In this document: in pieces, positions 45,980 to 57,383 of the stretch
Position numbering within the stretch: the stretch's first letter is position 1
How the letters are laid out: every line of letters begins with the position of its first letter
From: Agrostemma githago
Taxonomy: Eukaryota; Streptophyta; Magnoliopsida; Caryophyllales; Caryophyllaceae
Length of the DNA stretch: 64,000 nt
Reading direction: 5' to 3'
Assembly: GCA_958450325.1 (NCBI GenBank)
Contig: OY288241.1
Location: 40,734,278 to 40,798,277 of the forward strand
Made by a program: the position numbers and the translations under genes
The notes under the pieces: model-generated
The model's input: only the letters and a program-made list of their open reading frames with translations
The model's database searches: none
What the model was told of the DNA's origin: nothing

Positions 45980-46043
45980 TTGTACCCGGGAAAGGGTTGC
46001 CTACGTATCCGCTTTCAGGCGGAATCAAACCATGTTCGTAGTT
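45980..46043 (-). other. Conserved post-pol motif of Tat-type elements (C copy)
   Basis: On the minus strand GAACTACGAACATGGTTTGA is followed by TTCCG and GGATACGTAGGCAACCC. The same arrangement occurs downstream of pol in A (60773-60837) and in E (53230-53310). Confidence 0.7.
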
Positions 46044-46199
46044 CTTTATTTTTTTCCTTAAAATGTGAGTGAGTTTGCTTTAGACTCGTTTATGCCAACT
46101 GTCGGTGCGAACTTGACTTTTTTTTTTCATGTTGTTATTGTTGTTGTTTTTTGTTTCCCCCTAAGTCGGAGGTCGGGACGTGATTTCCTGGGTGTTTGT

Positions 46200-47613
46200 G
46201 GGTAGTATTGTTTGGGTTGATCCATATTGGTCGAGGTTGAGAACTCTTGTCCATCTAGGTCAGTAAGGACTACGCCGCCCCCCGAGAGTATTTTCTTAAC
46301 GAGTTAGGGGCCCGCCCAGTTTGGTTTAAATTTCCCTCTAGGGTCGACGGGAATTGGTGCTCTAATGGATTTGATCACTAACTTTCTCTCGTGTATGTTT
46401 AAGGATTTCACTCGTTTGTTAAAGGCTTGTAGGATGCGTTGTTGGTAGGCTTGTACGTTGGATTGGGCATGTATCCTACGTTCGTCTAGGAGTACTAGCC
46501 CGTCGTACCGTTTTTGGTTCCATTCTTCTAATGGGATACCACTTTCGGCTTATATTCTTAGTGATGGTATTTCTAGCCCTACTGGTTGGACGGCTTCAGA
46601 ACCGTAGGTTAGGTAATATGGTGTGGCTCCGGTGGGTGTTCTATAGGATGTTCGGTATCCCCATAAGGCGAAGGGGATTTTGTTTGGTCAATCTCGGAAG
46701 TTGTCTATCATTTTCTTAAGGATGATGGTGATGGTTTTGTTGGCTGCTTCTACGGCCCCATTGGTTTGCGGTCTATAGGGTGAAGATTTGTGTCTTTGGA
46801 TTTTGTATTTGTCTAGGAGTTTTTGGGTATCGGCCCTGAAGTGAGCCCCCTGGTCGCTAATGATTTCATGAGGTATATCGTAACGGCAGATGATGTTGTT
46901 TTGCAAGAATTTGACTACTTGTTTTGATGTTAGTACGGTGTAAGAGGCGGCTTCTACCCATCTAGTGAAGTAATCTACAGCTACTAAAATAAAGCAATGT
47001 CCGCCGGTCCCGGATGGGTGTACTTTCCCTATGATGTCTATTCCCCAAGTAGAGAAGGGCCAGGGTGTGGCTATAGTGTGTAGAGGATAAGGAGGTAGGT
47101 GTTGGATGTTGGCGAATATTTGGTAATTATGGCAGCGCCGAACGTGACGTTGACAGTCTGCCTCTAAGGCAATCCAGTAATAACCCAGTCTCATTATTTT
47201 TGGGGCTAGTAGGTGTGCACTCATGTGGGGTTCGCACTCTCCGTCGTGTACCTCTTCCATGACTCTCGCGGGTTGGTCTTTGTTTATGCATCTAAGGAGG
47301 ACTTCTTGTGGGGTTCGTTTGTACAGTAGGCCTTGATTAATTCATGACGTAATGGGTGGCTTGTATTCATAGGGCTCTTTTGTTTTTGGCATTAGTGTCG
47401 GGCGGATATGACCTGTGAGTTTTAAAGTTTATGATTGCTTTGTACCAATGTTCTTCGGGGACATTGCCGGTTTCGAGGTTGTGGATGTAGGCTGGTTGCT
47501 TGCTTCTTTCTACATAGATAGGCATGGAGGGGGAGGGGGGGGGTGATCGGGCGCGTTTGGTTTTCTTTGCTGGGTATGTGTATGAAGTCAATTTCGGTGA
47601 ATTCCTTAGACAT
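46200..47613 (-). pseudogene. Pol fragment of element C: RNase H end and integrase
   Basis: It opens in the end of RNase H (FTEIDFIHIPSKENQ) and shifts frame near 47560-47370. The integrase follows with the HHCC finger (HMSAHLLAPKIMRLGYYW, then CQRHVRRC), the catalytic blocks WGIDIIG and ISDQGAHF, and the Glu region NGAVEAANKT. A TGA at 46688-46690, one base from Trp, stops it; homology then continues to about 46205. RT and most of RNase H are deleted. Confidence 0.85.
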
Positions 47614-47615
47614 TG

Positions 47616-48248
47616 CTTCTGTTTTTGGCTTGGTATGGGGTTATGCTTTTGCTATGAACCCTCCCATTACCCGTGGCTTGGTTGACTTACTAAGGATGAG
47701 CCTTCGTGGACTCTAAGGTTTTTGACTCTCAGAGACATGGCTGCTTTTAGACTTATTAGACAAGCTTTGTGTTGTTGGTAAGTTTGGTCGGGTGGCGTTT
47801 TGTTTGCTTTCGAGTTTATTGTTGTTTGTTCAGTGGTAGTTTGAGTCTAAGGCTGTTATTCCCGATTTCCTTCTTAGGGTGAAGTCGAGTGGGCTGCTTG
47901 CAGTAGCCCTTGCATTTTAGTCAGTTGTTGTCGATAATTGGGATAAAGTTGAGTCTTTAAGCATTTTAAAGTGGATTGTTGAAAGAAAGTTACGCGATTG
48001 TCGAGGCATGTTTGTAAAATAAAAGGAGATTGTTTTATCGATAATAATAGTAGACGGGCTAGGTGCCCGTGATTTGTATTGGGGGAGGTGGAGGACATGT
48101 CCCTTCGCACTTCCCCGGATTTGATGGAATAAAAGACAAGACATTTATTATTATATTAGCCTAGGCCCTAAGATGAACTAGACTTTGACTAAGACTGGTC
48201 ATGCGGCCTGGTCGCACTGTGACATTGGCCCCTCGCGCTTCCCGGGTC
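47616..48248 (-). other. Spacer between gag and pol fragments of C
   Basis: No coding domain. The part 47980-48190 matches, reversed, the sequence just downstream of gag in element E (52030-52250), including GTGCGAAG...TGTCCTCCACCTCCCC. Both members of the family therefore share a non-coding segment directly after gag. Confidence 0.6.
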
Positions 48249-48953
48249 TCAACACCTGTCGCCTCCCTCTGAAGATGTTCCCGTTGAGCGGCGCCTGGAG
48301 GCGGCTCTTGGGGACCGTTTGTCAACGGGCTTGAAGTGACTTGTGACTACTACCGACGTCACTATCTCTCCCTCGGCGACTGAGAAAGTAAAGTCGGTCT
48401 TTTGTCGTTTTGTCGGGGAGTATGTTCCTGCCTCGATTAGGTCTTGGATAGCGTGTTTCAACGAGAAACATGCTTCGGTGTCGTGCCCATTGCCCCGATG
48501 GAATAGGCAGTAGGCATTGGGACTCCACTTTTTATTTCTTTTGCCAGCCGGTGGCTCTGGAGTGGGACCCTGAGGTTTGAGTAGCCCTTGATCTATTAAG
48601 TGTTTAAGGGTCTCAGCATACGTTGGGCCATGTTTGTTAAACTCTCTGCAGGGTGTTTTGGCTTTGTTATGTTGTATCTTGTGAGGAGTCGAGGTTATTT
48701 CTTTGCCGTTCTCAGGGGATTTCGCTCGTACGGAGTATCTAGGTGATTCACTCGGGGTGTGTGTATGGTAGTTAATCGAATTGTAGTTCGGTTCGCTCTC
48801 TGCGTCCTTATTCTCGAGAAAGTAGAGGCGGCTATCCATGCGACGGACGAAGCAGGACATATGGTCTATCGAGGTTCGGATATTATGCACCACCTCAGCT
48901 AAGGCGTTAAGGTCGGTGCAGAGGTTCTCAATCACTCCCGATTCCGTGGACAT
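48249..48953 (-). CDS. Shortened Gag-like protein of element C, 234 aa
   Basis: I chose the ATG at 48953 (MSTESGVIENLCTDLNALAE), which opens a coiled-coil-like N-terminus comparable to that of element A gag; the frame is open further upstream without an ATG. The C-terminal half carries YAETLKHLIDQGLLKPQGP and the knuckle YCLFHRGNGHDTEACFSLKH. The capsid block present in A (FEGTKDPLLHV) is absent, so coiled coil and knuckle are joined directly. No protease follows. The frame is intact, which is unusual here, but the protein alone should not assemble capsids. Confidence 0.65.
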   Translation of the reverse strand: MSTESGVIENLCTDLNALAEVVHNIRTSIDHMSCFVRRMDSRLYFLENKDAESEPNYNSINYHTHTPSESPRYSVRAKSPENGKEITSTPHKIQHNKAKTPCREFNKHGPTYAETLKHLIDQGLLKPQGPTPEPPAGKRNKKWSPNAYCLFHRGNGHDTEACFSLKHAIQDLIEAGTYSPTKRQKTDFTFSVAEGEIVTSVVVTSHFKPVDKRSPRAASRRRSTGTSSEGGDRC

Positions 48954-50583
48954 GTTGGGGATAGATTTCTGCAAGATGGTGCCGCGGATTAGGAAGATTT
49001 TGTCGAAAGTCTTAGAGACTCGAAGGATGCTCACGATTGAGCGACACGGAACTGAGACCCTTGACCCATGTGTGTGTGTGGTCACGGTTTAGGGATTTAG
49101 ATGCTTTAGACTCTGGGTGTATTCGGCGAAACGCCTATGGAGTTTTCTGTCTCTATAGCGAGACGATCTGACGCAAGCCTCAGTGGTAAGGTTTAAAGAG
49201 GATTTCTCGAGGTGTGATGACCCGTAACGTAAAATGTTGAGTAGTGGCGACTCTAATGACTAACATAGACAGTTAAACACACGGTTGTACGACATAAGAG
49301 GTTGATCATGATCCCGGCTCAGGATCAAAAAGAATTAGATGCATGTTTCCTTTGAAAACGACCAGTTTTGCAAAATTTTGGAAAAGGATGGTTTGTAGAA
49401 ATAGTGCAACGATGGTGTGACGAAATCGTTTGTGGGGTGTAGATGCGTTGCTATGTATGTGCATCGGAAATGATGACGAAACGTAAGTATGTTTTTTTTC
49501 GAAAGAAGTGCATTTCTTTTAGGGGAAACGTTCTTTTTTTTGACAATAATTACGTGATGTTTCTATCGAAACTATTATTAATTAGTTAGTTCGATACTTG
49601 CAGGGTGCGTGATGCTTGTGATGGAGCGTGAAGTCTGACGACAGACTCCCTAAAGGTGTGACCAAATTCTTAGTGAGGGACTTAGGCGGTGAAGAGTGTT
49701 TCTCATAAATTTTTGCTTTTTTGAAAAAGAACTTTTAAAATTGGTGACCCACGTTTGTCGGTTGTACGAATTAGCATTAGACAATGAGGGTGTGCATTGT
49801 AGAAAAATGTTTTGAAAGTGTAACCGTTTTTTTAGTTCCTCGGCTTTATTAATTGAAGCTTCGGTTGTGCTAACGGTATGTGCGTAAAAAAAATGTGACC
49901 GCGTGGTAGCCTTAACCCCATTAATTGGGAGTTTCGGTTGTGTTAACGGTAATTAATAGGTTTTAGTTTGGCCCAAGGTGATGGCGCTCAAAACTCTTTT
50001 TTTTTGAAACCAGTGCGTGTAAATTTTGCCATGGTAACGGCATTAAACAAAACATTTTTTCTTTTTAGAAATCATGATTTGGTCGGAGTATTCATGTTTA
50101 AACGGTCGTTTTGAAAAGATGAGGTATTTTCAAAAAACGGAATTGGGTGCGGTTGAATATGTTGGCGTGGTTGAATCCAGATTTTTAGTGTTTTATTTGG
50201 GTTGTATTGTTCAAACACGCTACACATAACTAGGAATGCATACACTCATGCGGGATGCAGACACAGGTAGGTTAGGGTAGGCTACCGCCCATGAATAGTG
50301 TTTACTTAGGTATTGACAATGATCTGGGGAGATGAGTGTCATACCGTCCATTTGGACTATCCGCTTATTAATCCCGCGGGTTACGCGTTAGGCGGCCGGA
50401 GCGTCAACCGAGGATCTCTCCGCGCGTCCCTAGAGATCTTACCGCGAAGAGGTCGATTGGTCCTGATATCTGTTAGGGTGGGCTTTTTAGGGCCAAAACC
50501 TTTAGTGACCACAACTAGGAACTAAGAAATGAGCTTCACCGACCTTGTTCAAGTTACACCACCGCTAGAAACTTGTTTCCAAT
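48954..50583 (-). other. Leader region of element C
   Basis: 1.6 kb between PBS and gag without a recognised gene. T-runs and two copies of a CTTCGGTTGTG...TAACGGTA-type segment occur near 49850-49950. Confidence 0.5.
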
Positions 50584-50601
50584 TCCCCAGCGGAGTCGCC
50601 A
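50584..50601 (-). other. Primer binding site of element C
   Basis: The minus strand reads TGGCGACTCCGCTGGGGA 3 nt inside the LTR, identical to the PBS of element A. Confidence 0.85.
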
Positions 50602-50604
50602 AAC

Positions 50605-51643
50605 TGTGGACGTCCATCCGCACCGCCCGGCGCCCCGCGCGGCACCGACCCAATTTTCAACTTGTGGCGGCGGCCACCCACGCGGCCCCCTCCCTACCGG
50701 GGGTCGGTCCGATCTAGCATACGAGGCGAAGTGTCGGACCTTGATTTGGATGACGATCCAGACTTATACTAGACGGGTGCGGGCACCCGAGTTTCCGTTT
50801 GGGAATCGATCGAGACGTGGTTGTAAATGTTTAAAAGCCGATTCATTTGGTAAGGCGACCTTTTTAGTGAACTGAATTCGTTGCCGATTTGTGGAGTCGC
50901 CACCGAGTCAATTATGGGGACTCGGAAACCGTTCAAGTCAACTTTGATCCCTTACCGGCTCAAAGTTGAGTGGCACGGGACCTAAAGATAAAGACTTGTA
51001 CCCTTAAGCACTCCATGCCTGGAATGAATGTTGTGTCGAATGGAGTGCGAGTCCTTAGCGAGAGTTTTTGAGGGGGAAGAGAAGGTCGAATGTTGTGTCG
51101 AATGAATGAGGCAGAGGGGGGTATTTATAGGTGTTTTCGGCCCTCGTCGCCCATATGGACACGTGACTTGGGGCGCACCAGAACTCAGGCGCCTGGGTCC
51201 GAGCGTGGGGAGACCCAGGCGCGTCAGGTGGGGCGGTTCGAGTTTTGAGGATACGATTTTGATACTTTCCCAAACCAAAAGGGAGGAGGGTGATACGTTA
51301 CTTGAGGATGAAGTTTACCCTGGGTTTGACCTAGCGCCGTGGGTTTAGTGGGCCTCGGGTGTTCATCCCGACGTTCGCTTGGCGCGGTGTTGACTCGGTT
51401 CGGGTTTTGGGACTGACTCGAGGTCCCAGTGTCGGAATTGACTCAAATTAGTGTCTGTGTGACCGTAACGACACGACTAAGGCTGCCATCATGTTAGTTT
51501 TAATTTTTCCGAGTAATTATTTGGTCCGTTCTATAGGAAAACTATCTAAAACATCGCAAACCTGTGTCGCGTTGCAATCCTATCGTCCTCTGGTGTTTGC
51601 TGGGCACTTCTGCAGCCACCAAGTCCAAATTTGGGTGTCTACA
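50605..51643 (-). repeat. 5' LTR of element C, internally deleted
   Basis: The minus strand starts TGTAGACACCCAAATTTGG at 51643 and ends GACGTCCACA at 50605, 1039 bp. It aligns with the E LTR (57736-59903) at both ends but lacks about 1.1 kb in the middle; the joint lies between the block reading CTCGCTAAGGACTCGCACTCC and the block reading GCATGGAGTGCTTAAGGGTA. Confidence 0.85.
51122..51129 (-). promoter_or_regulatory. TATA box in element C LTR
   Basis: The minus strand reads CCTATAAATACC, aligned with the TATA boxes of the E LTR (58259-58266) and A LTR. Confidence 0.5.
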
Positions 51644-52022
51644 ATACGCCGATGTTCTAAAAAGATTAACCGAACAAGGGAAGCTCGAACCCATAGGCCC
51701 TACCCCAGAACCGTCCGCGGCCAGAAAAGGAAAGTCGTGGGATGCCAATAAGTATTGCCATTACCACCGTGGCAATGGGCATGATACCGAATCTTGCTTT
51801 CGACTCAAACATGTCATACAAGACATGATCGAAAACGGGACGATTCCTCTCCCTCCACCCGAGAAACCAAACAATATGACAAACACATTTAGTGTCCATG
51901 CTATCTTTGACGACACCATCGATTGTTCCCACCTCGATCCCATAGAGGAGAATGTCTTGAATATCGAGGAAGATACCGACAACCCGCGAGCACCCGCGAA
52001 GACGAGTAAAATTTGTGTCTGA
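51644..52022 (+). pseudogene. Gag C-terminal fragment of element E
   Basis: The frame starts at the LTR edge of C with YADVLKRLTEQGKLEPIGP, equivalent to YAETLKHLIDQG in C, and carries the knuckle YCHYHRGNGHDTESCFRLKH. It ends at TGA 52020-52022. N-terminus and capsid are missing. Confidence 0.8.
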
Positions 52023-53663
52023 GTCAGAGTCTAGTTCGTCTTAGGGCCTAGACCTAATATTGTAATAAATGTCTTTTTGTTTTTCGCATCAAGTCAAGAG
52101 GTGCGAAGAGACTTGTCCTCCACCTCCCCAAAAAAGCAATGTCTCGGGCACGTAGCCCGCTTATTACTATCAATAAAAGAAATAAAATTTTCTTCCTTTA
52201 TAATGCGCCTCGACAATCGCTTGATTTAAAACATACATTTCTCGCTTACGACTCGATACTTTGCCATTTATCCATAACAACCAAATAAACCTCAAAACAA
52301 CGAGGAGTTACAGGAACCGAGATCTCGTGTTCCTTTTTTTACCTATTCCATGCCTGGTGTAGAAAGCGACAAACTATCCCTTAGAACGAGCAACCCCGAA
52401 TCCTATGACAAACCTAGATAGTCTTTTAGCTTGTGATCAAAGACGGAAGGCAAACTTATTTCCCACAATAAACATCCGTCAAATAAAGACCGACCAATTC
52501 CTACCATAGGTGCTAGTCTGACAAAACAAAAAGAAAAGAAAAGAAGAAGAAGGATCTGAAATGGCCAAGAGGAGCCAAAGAAAGAATGAAACCAAGGCCA
52601 AATTAAACCGGCCCAATTCAATGATCAAGACCAAAATCAACGGTCAAATGAAACCCCCAATCATCCAATTCGACTTTAAGTGCAAAGTCCGAACAAAAAG
52701 CAAAAAAAAAGAGAGAAAAAGAAACATGAACAGGCCAGTCAGCTAGCACCCAAATACTAGCCTCCCTACATTACAACCCTTAAGACCTTCCCGAGACACT
52801 TGTTAGGAGACAGTCCGGAATTTTGAGGATTCAAGCTCAATAGGATAATCCCAACCGTTAGGGCCAGACATGGAAATTAGATCCCACGTAAGTTACGTCC
52901 CGCCCGATCGAAGCCCGAGTCATTTTTACTCAGCTTTGCCTTTCCTACCACATCACGAAACCGTAACCCCTTACCCTTAACTACACAAAATCAACTCCAG
53001 ATTTTGATTTATCGAAACCACTCACTACCTAGCTCCACATTCCGAAACCATCCAAGCCAGTCGCCCTGACCCAAACGCGGTATCTCGGTAATTGTCACTT
53101 TCAAGGGGTCACACCCGACCATTTCACATTAATTTTTAGCTAGGATGAAAACCCATGCGAAACACTCTAGACATCTCACATCGATAATTGGCATAACGAG
53201 TCTAAAGCAAAATCACTCACATCTAATATGAACTACGAACATGGTTTGATTCCGTCTATACGCGGATACGTAGGCAACCCTTCCAAGGGTACATCCAACA
53301 AAAATAGCAAAAAATCACTAACTCAATTCACATGCAAATCGGAACCCCCTATGTTCTGATTAATGAGTGATTTCAATGATGAAGCACAAACGACGGACGG
53401 GGTGAAAATCTGAAAGGGCGCCCCGGGCAAAATGAAGAATCGAGTTGCGAGCCACCACAAAAAAGGAAAACAAAATAAAAAAATGTGTTTCTCATTAATA
53501 AAAAAATCAGTTAAATCAAGGCTTTGTCGAGGCCATTTACATCGAGCATCAAAAATCCGGCTACCCCGGAAAATGACGACGTGCCAAGCAAAACCCTACA
53601 AAAACTAGTACTAATACGCCACATAATATCAATTAATAGAACATAGTACTAAATGGCTGGGCT
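52023..53663 (+). other. Non-coding region of element E with post-pol motif
   Basis: 52030-52250 matches the spacer after gag in C. 53230-53310 holds the conserved post-pol motif (GAACTACGAACATGGTTTGA, then GGATACGTAGGCAACCC). No RT, RNase H or integrase remains. 53390-53640 matches, reversed, 45400-45600 of C. Confidence 0.6.
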
Positions 53664-54150
53664 CTACTGGTCCGACTTTCCCCTTTTCTCGCCATTCGGG
53701 TGTGCTTGTTCGGGTCTCTCACCATCGGCCCCTCCAAACACAAGCTTCCACCGCCCTAGCTAAAGGCGGGCCCAACCAATCCCACTTCCCCTCCTCACTC
53801 ACATTCTCAAATATGAGTCTCATCAGTCTCGGGCCGTTTAGATGAACTGACAAATACTAGGACCGGTAACGCCGTCTCCGGTCGGGCGCTTAGTGACATT
53901 AGCCAACATAACTTCTTTATTCTATAACACGGTCTTCTCCAAAATCTTGAACCTTTATCTCACATCCGACAACCCCGGACGTCAGGAACGACTTCCTAAA
54001 GTCGCTAAACCCTTTTCCAAAAGCCGAAATGCCCGCGCAAGAATGACAGGTCCACGCGGACAATACATTACGTCTATTGGATCCACCAGACTGAGACGTT
54101 TTTTTAGGGGCGTGTTGTAGCCCCGAATGACATCGCCAATTTGTGTCTTT
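53664..54150 (-). pseudogene. Antisense PMD-like gene remnant of element E
   Basis: The minus strand aligns with reversed C at both ends: the upstream region (GGCATTTCGGCTTTTGGAAAA block) and the C-terminal end before the stop at 53664-53666. The middle, including the whole PMD-like core present in C (about 1.2 kb), is deleted. Confidence 0.5.
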
Positions 54151-54625
54151 AGCCCAGCATGACATTGTCACTAAGATATAAAAAGCGGTCTAATTGCGTC
54201 TTTAGCCCACCACAGCATTGTCACTAAGATATAAAAAGGGGTCTAACTTTTTTCTTTTTAGCCTCATTTTAAACTTGAATGTCGAGACAGTCACACTTGT
54301 CTCCTAGCACCGAACACGCACTCGGTCGATACACTTTAGCTAGAAAGCGTTTCTTACATCTTTACACGTCTTGAGTCAAACATTTTCATCGACGTACTAC
54401 TTGATCCAAATCCCGGCTCAAACTAACGCATTTTAAGAATCCCAAAAAAGCTTTTTCGTACTCTCATGCAATCTCAACGCATTCTAAAATGTCCTAAACT
54501 ATGGCAAAATCGCAAACAAACCAAACTTGAAGTGATTACTTGTCATCTAAGTCAACAATTTAAAAGCAAAACAAAACGCAAGGCTAACAAATCAATCAAA
54601 ATACTAAAAGTCTAAATTATACAAA

Positions 54626-55635
54626 CTAGGGAGGACCCCTAGAAGCTGTGCCTATAGCTATCACAAACTCACCAGTGTCATCATCCAAGCCTAGATCCTC
54701 CAGCTTAAAAAGAGGAGACTCGATGCCATCCTTGCCCGACAACATTTCTTGGGTAACTGTCTCGGGAGTCCCTCCCACATAATCGGTAGCGCCCGTCCTG
54801 AGTCCAAGCCAGCTGCTTCTTAAGCTTGATAATCTCATTATCCCGAGATGGCGGGAGCGACAGCAACTTGGCCTCTTTCGCCTTGAGCTCGGTCACCCGA
54901 GTTTCCAGTTGCCCCACCATATCAGGGGTATCTTGCAAATGTGACTCGCACATTAGGAAAACATAGAGACGACCTAAAAGCCAACCTTAGGTACGCGTAC
55001 TTACCGATCAAGGTCCCGAAGTGTCACGAGAAACCCACGAGGCGTAGGTCTGGAAGCAGTTGGCAGCCTGCCACAACCGCTGATGGCAAGCTGACGAAAC
55101 CTGAAAGGCAAAACCATACAAGCTAGCCAAACAAAACCTAACCCTTAGAACCCGAATTCGAAACATAAACCGAAACTTACCCGGTATACCCGGTCACGCC
55201 ATTCCATCCTAGCCTCCATCTCCTCAGCGTAACACGAGGAAAGAGGTTCTGTAAAGGCTACCCAAGCCACATCAACCCTGAGCAGTGTCCAGAAGAAGTC
55301 TGAGGGCTGAACAGCATTAGCCGAATCGGCAAGCCGAAAGAAAAGTGAACTGTTCAAAATGAAAGCAAACACTAAACCATAGGACAAAACAAGCGAAAAA
55401 ACCAAAACAGACATTTCAACAACCCTGACCTTGGGGGCTACTAAGTAAAACAAACGGTAAGAAGGAAGTTTACATCCTCGATGCGCGACTGGTTCACCAA
55501 CATATTCTCCGACGAGTAGTGACTCGTCGTACTCTTAGCCTGAGCCAACCTCCATTCAATCCCCGCCGAAAGCCTTACCGGACGAGTACACACCGTCCTA
55601 GGTGCCAATCGAGAGAAATAGGAATAAAACCAATC
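54626..55635 (-). pseudogene. Antisense gene 1 of element E, intron-containing
   Basis: On the minus strand an acceptor (TTTTTGCAG|GATTGG) opens an exon at 55635 (DWFYSYFSRLAPRTVCTRP). A later exon (55349-55181, SLFFRLADSANAV to DRVYR) ends in a GTAAGT donor; after an 80-bp intron (55180-55101, ending CCTTTCAG) the next exon continues in phase (VSSACHQRLWQAANCFQTYA). That exon ends at another GTAAGT donor (55004). The last part is a coiled coil (QLETRVTELKAKEA) and ends in an acidic tail at 54626. An in-frame TGA shortly before the 55004 donor, and one phase mismatch between the first two exons, indicate decay. Function unknown. Confidence 0.5.
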
Positions 55636-55854
55636 CTGCAAAAACCCAAAAACATCATTAGCAAAACCAAACCAAACTAGATGAAACTTCAAAACCTCCC
55701 CTAATCAAAATCAACCCCCCAGCGGAAGCACATGACAATATATGCGCGATATCTAAACAAAACAAACTCAATCGAATCCCAAAGCATTCCTAAGGTAAAT
55801 TTTAAACTCGTGAGTCTAATGAACCGCAAAGCATTCAGACCTCAATTTCAGTTC

Positions 55855-56440
55855 AATTTTAAACGAGCCCCTTGTAGCGCTCAAACAATTTTAAACAAGC
55901 CCCTTGTAACGCTGAAAACCATTTTAAACGAGCCCCTTGTAGCGCTCAAAACAATTTTAAACGAGCCCCTTGTAGCGCTCATAACTATCTTAAACGAGCT
56001 CCTTATAGCGCTCAAAACAATATTAAACAAGCCCCTTGTAGCGCTCAAACCCATTTTAAACGAGTCCCTAGTAGCACTCAATTTAATTCAAAACCAATTT
56101 TAAATGAGTCCCTAGTAGCACTCAATTTAATCCAACGAGTCCCTGGTAGCACTCAATTTAATTTTAAACGGGTCCCTAGCAGCACTCAGTTTAGTTCAAC
56201 GAGCCCCTGGTAGCGCTCAAAACCAGATTTTGGAAGAGTCCCTGGTAGCACTCAATCCAATTCAAGTTAAGTCAAGTCAATTCAATGAGCCCTGGTAGCG
56301 CTTAAAATTCCGATTTCGGATGAGTCCCTGGTAGCACTCAATCCAATTTCAATTCATGTCAATTTAATTTAATTTAATTAAGTTTTAAGTGAGTCCCTGG
56401 TAGCACTCAGAATAATCAAATCAACCTGAAACGAGTCCCT
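55855..56440. repeat. Minisatellite, about 33-bp unit
   Basis: More than a dozen imperfect copies of a unit around TTTTAAACGAGCCCCTTGTAGCGCTCAAAACAA occur in tandem. Unit length drifts, and the right half changes to GAGTCCCTGGTAGCACTCAA variants. Confidence 0.9.
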
Positions 56441-56653
56441 AAGCATTCAATTCACGTCCCCCTAAGGAATACCTAAAGCAAAATCGAAATCAATACAACC
56501 ATCCGCCAAGGATATCTAACTAGAATTAAGACACCAATAAAGAATCAAGGAAAAGGCCCATGTCAAAAAACTAAAACTACCAAATCAAGAGCAAACCGAA
56601 ACAAAATAAGACAAACTCACTAAACAAAAAACTTTCAACTAAAACGAATAAAC

Positions 56654-57383
56654 AAACAACAATTTTGCCCGAGGGACGTTAGTATCCCGGAGGCACAGCA
56701 ACAACAATTTTGCCCGAGGGACGTTAGTATCCCGGAGGCACAGCAACAGCAATTTTTCGAGTGGATACCAACGCCCTCGAAGGAGTCTGATACCTCCACA
56801 TCATTTTTCATTCGAGAGGAGACCGACGCCCTCGAATGGTGTACTTTGTCCTAGGGGTCAGAGCATCCTCGAAGACAGCTGCTCGAGTGGAGACTAACGC
56901 CCTCGAGTAGTTAACAACAACAATTTTGTCCTAGGGGTCTGAGCATCCCCGAAGACAGCTGCTCGAGTGGAGACTGACGCCCTCGAGTAGTTAATAACAG
57001 CAATTTAGTCCTAGGGGTCAGAGAATCCCCGAAGACAGCTACTCGAGTGGAGACTGACGCCCTAGAGTAGTTAACAACAACAATTTTGTCCTAGGGGTCA
57101 GAGCATCCCCGAGGACAGCTATTCGAGTGGAGACTGATGCCCTCGAATAGTTAATATCATCTTGTTTTGTTCTAGGGGACAGAGGCACCCTGAAAGACAG
57201 GTGTTCGAGTGGAGACTAACGCCCTCGAACGTTCTTGTTGTTTCACTTCATTTTGCCCAAGGGGTCACAAGCATCCCGAAAACGACCGCTCGAGTGGAGA
57301 CTAACGCCCTCGAACATTTTATCAAGGGTTCACAGCGAGTGGAGACTAACGCCCTCGAACATTTTATCAAGGGTTCACAAGCA
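56654..57383. repeat. Tandem array with 80-bp period
   Basis: Copies of a unit with GTCCTAGGGGTCAGAGCATC and CGAGTGGAGACTGACGCCCT recur at exactly 80-bp steps (the CTAGGGG word at 56851, 56931, 57011, 57091, 57171), with shorter related units (GCCCGAGGGACGTTAGTATC) on the left and degenerate ones on the right. Confidence 0.9.

Larger units (their letters stand above)
42769..51643 (-). mobile_element. Tat-type element C, truncated at its 3' end
   Basis: Reading the minus strand: LTR (51643-50605), Ogre-type PBS, long leader, a shortened gag, a pol fragment (end of RNase H plus integrase), a conserved post-pol motif, then two antisense genes on the plus strand. The left (3') LTR is missing and the element stops inside the first antisense gene near 42770. 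It belongs to the same family as E, which lies head to head with it. Confidence 0.75.

Noticed and set aside
45492..46072. Phe-rich membrane-protein-like ORFs
   Set aside because: They arise from T-runs within the three-copy repeat of element C; frames are not shared with the E copy.
54974..55004. 31-nt intron in the antisense gene of E (GTAAGT to TTTTAG)
   Set aside because: Too short for a plant intron; a later acceptor near 54931-54945 is more likely.
56654..57383. CRISPR-like regular spacing of repeats
   Set aside because: The 80-bp period is a plain tandem repeat in which spacers are as conserved as repeats, in a plant retrotransposon; no cas genes.
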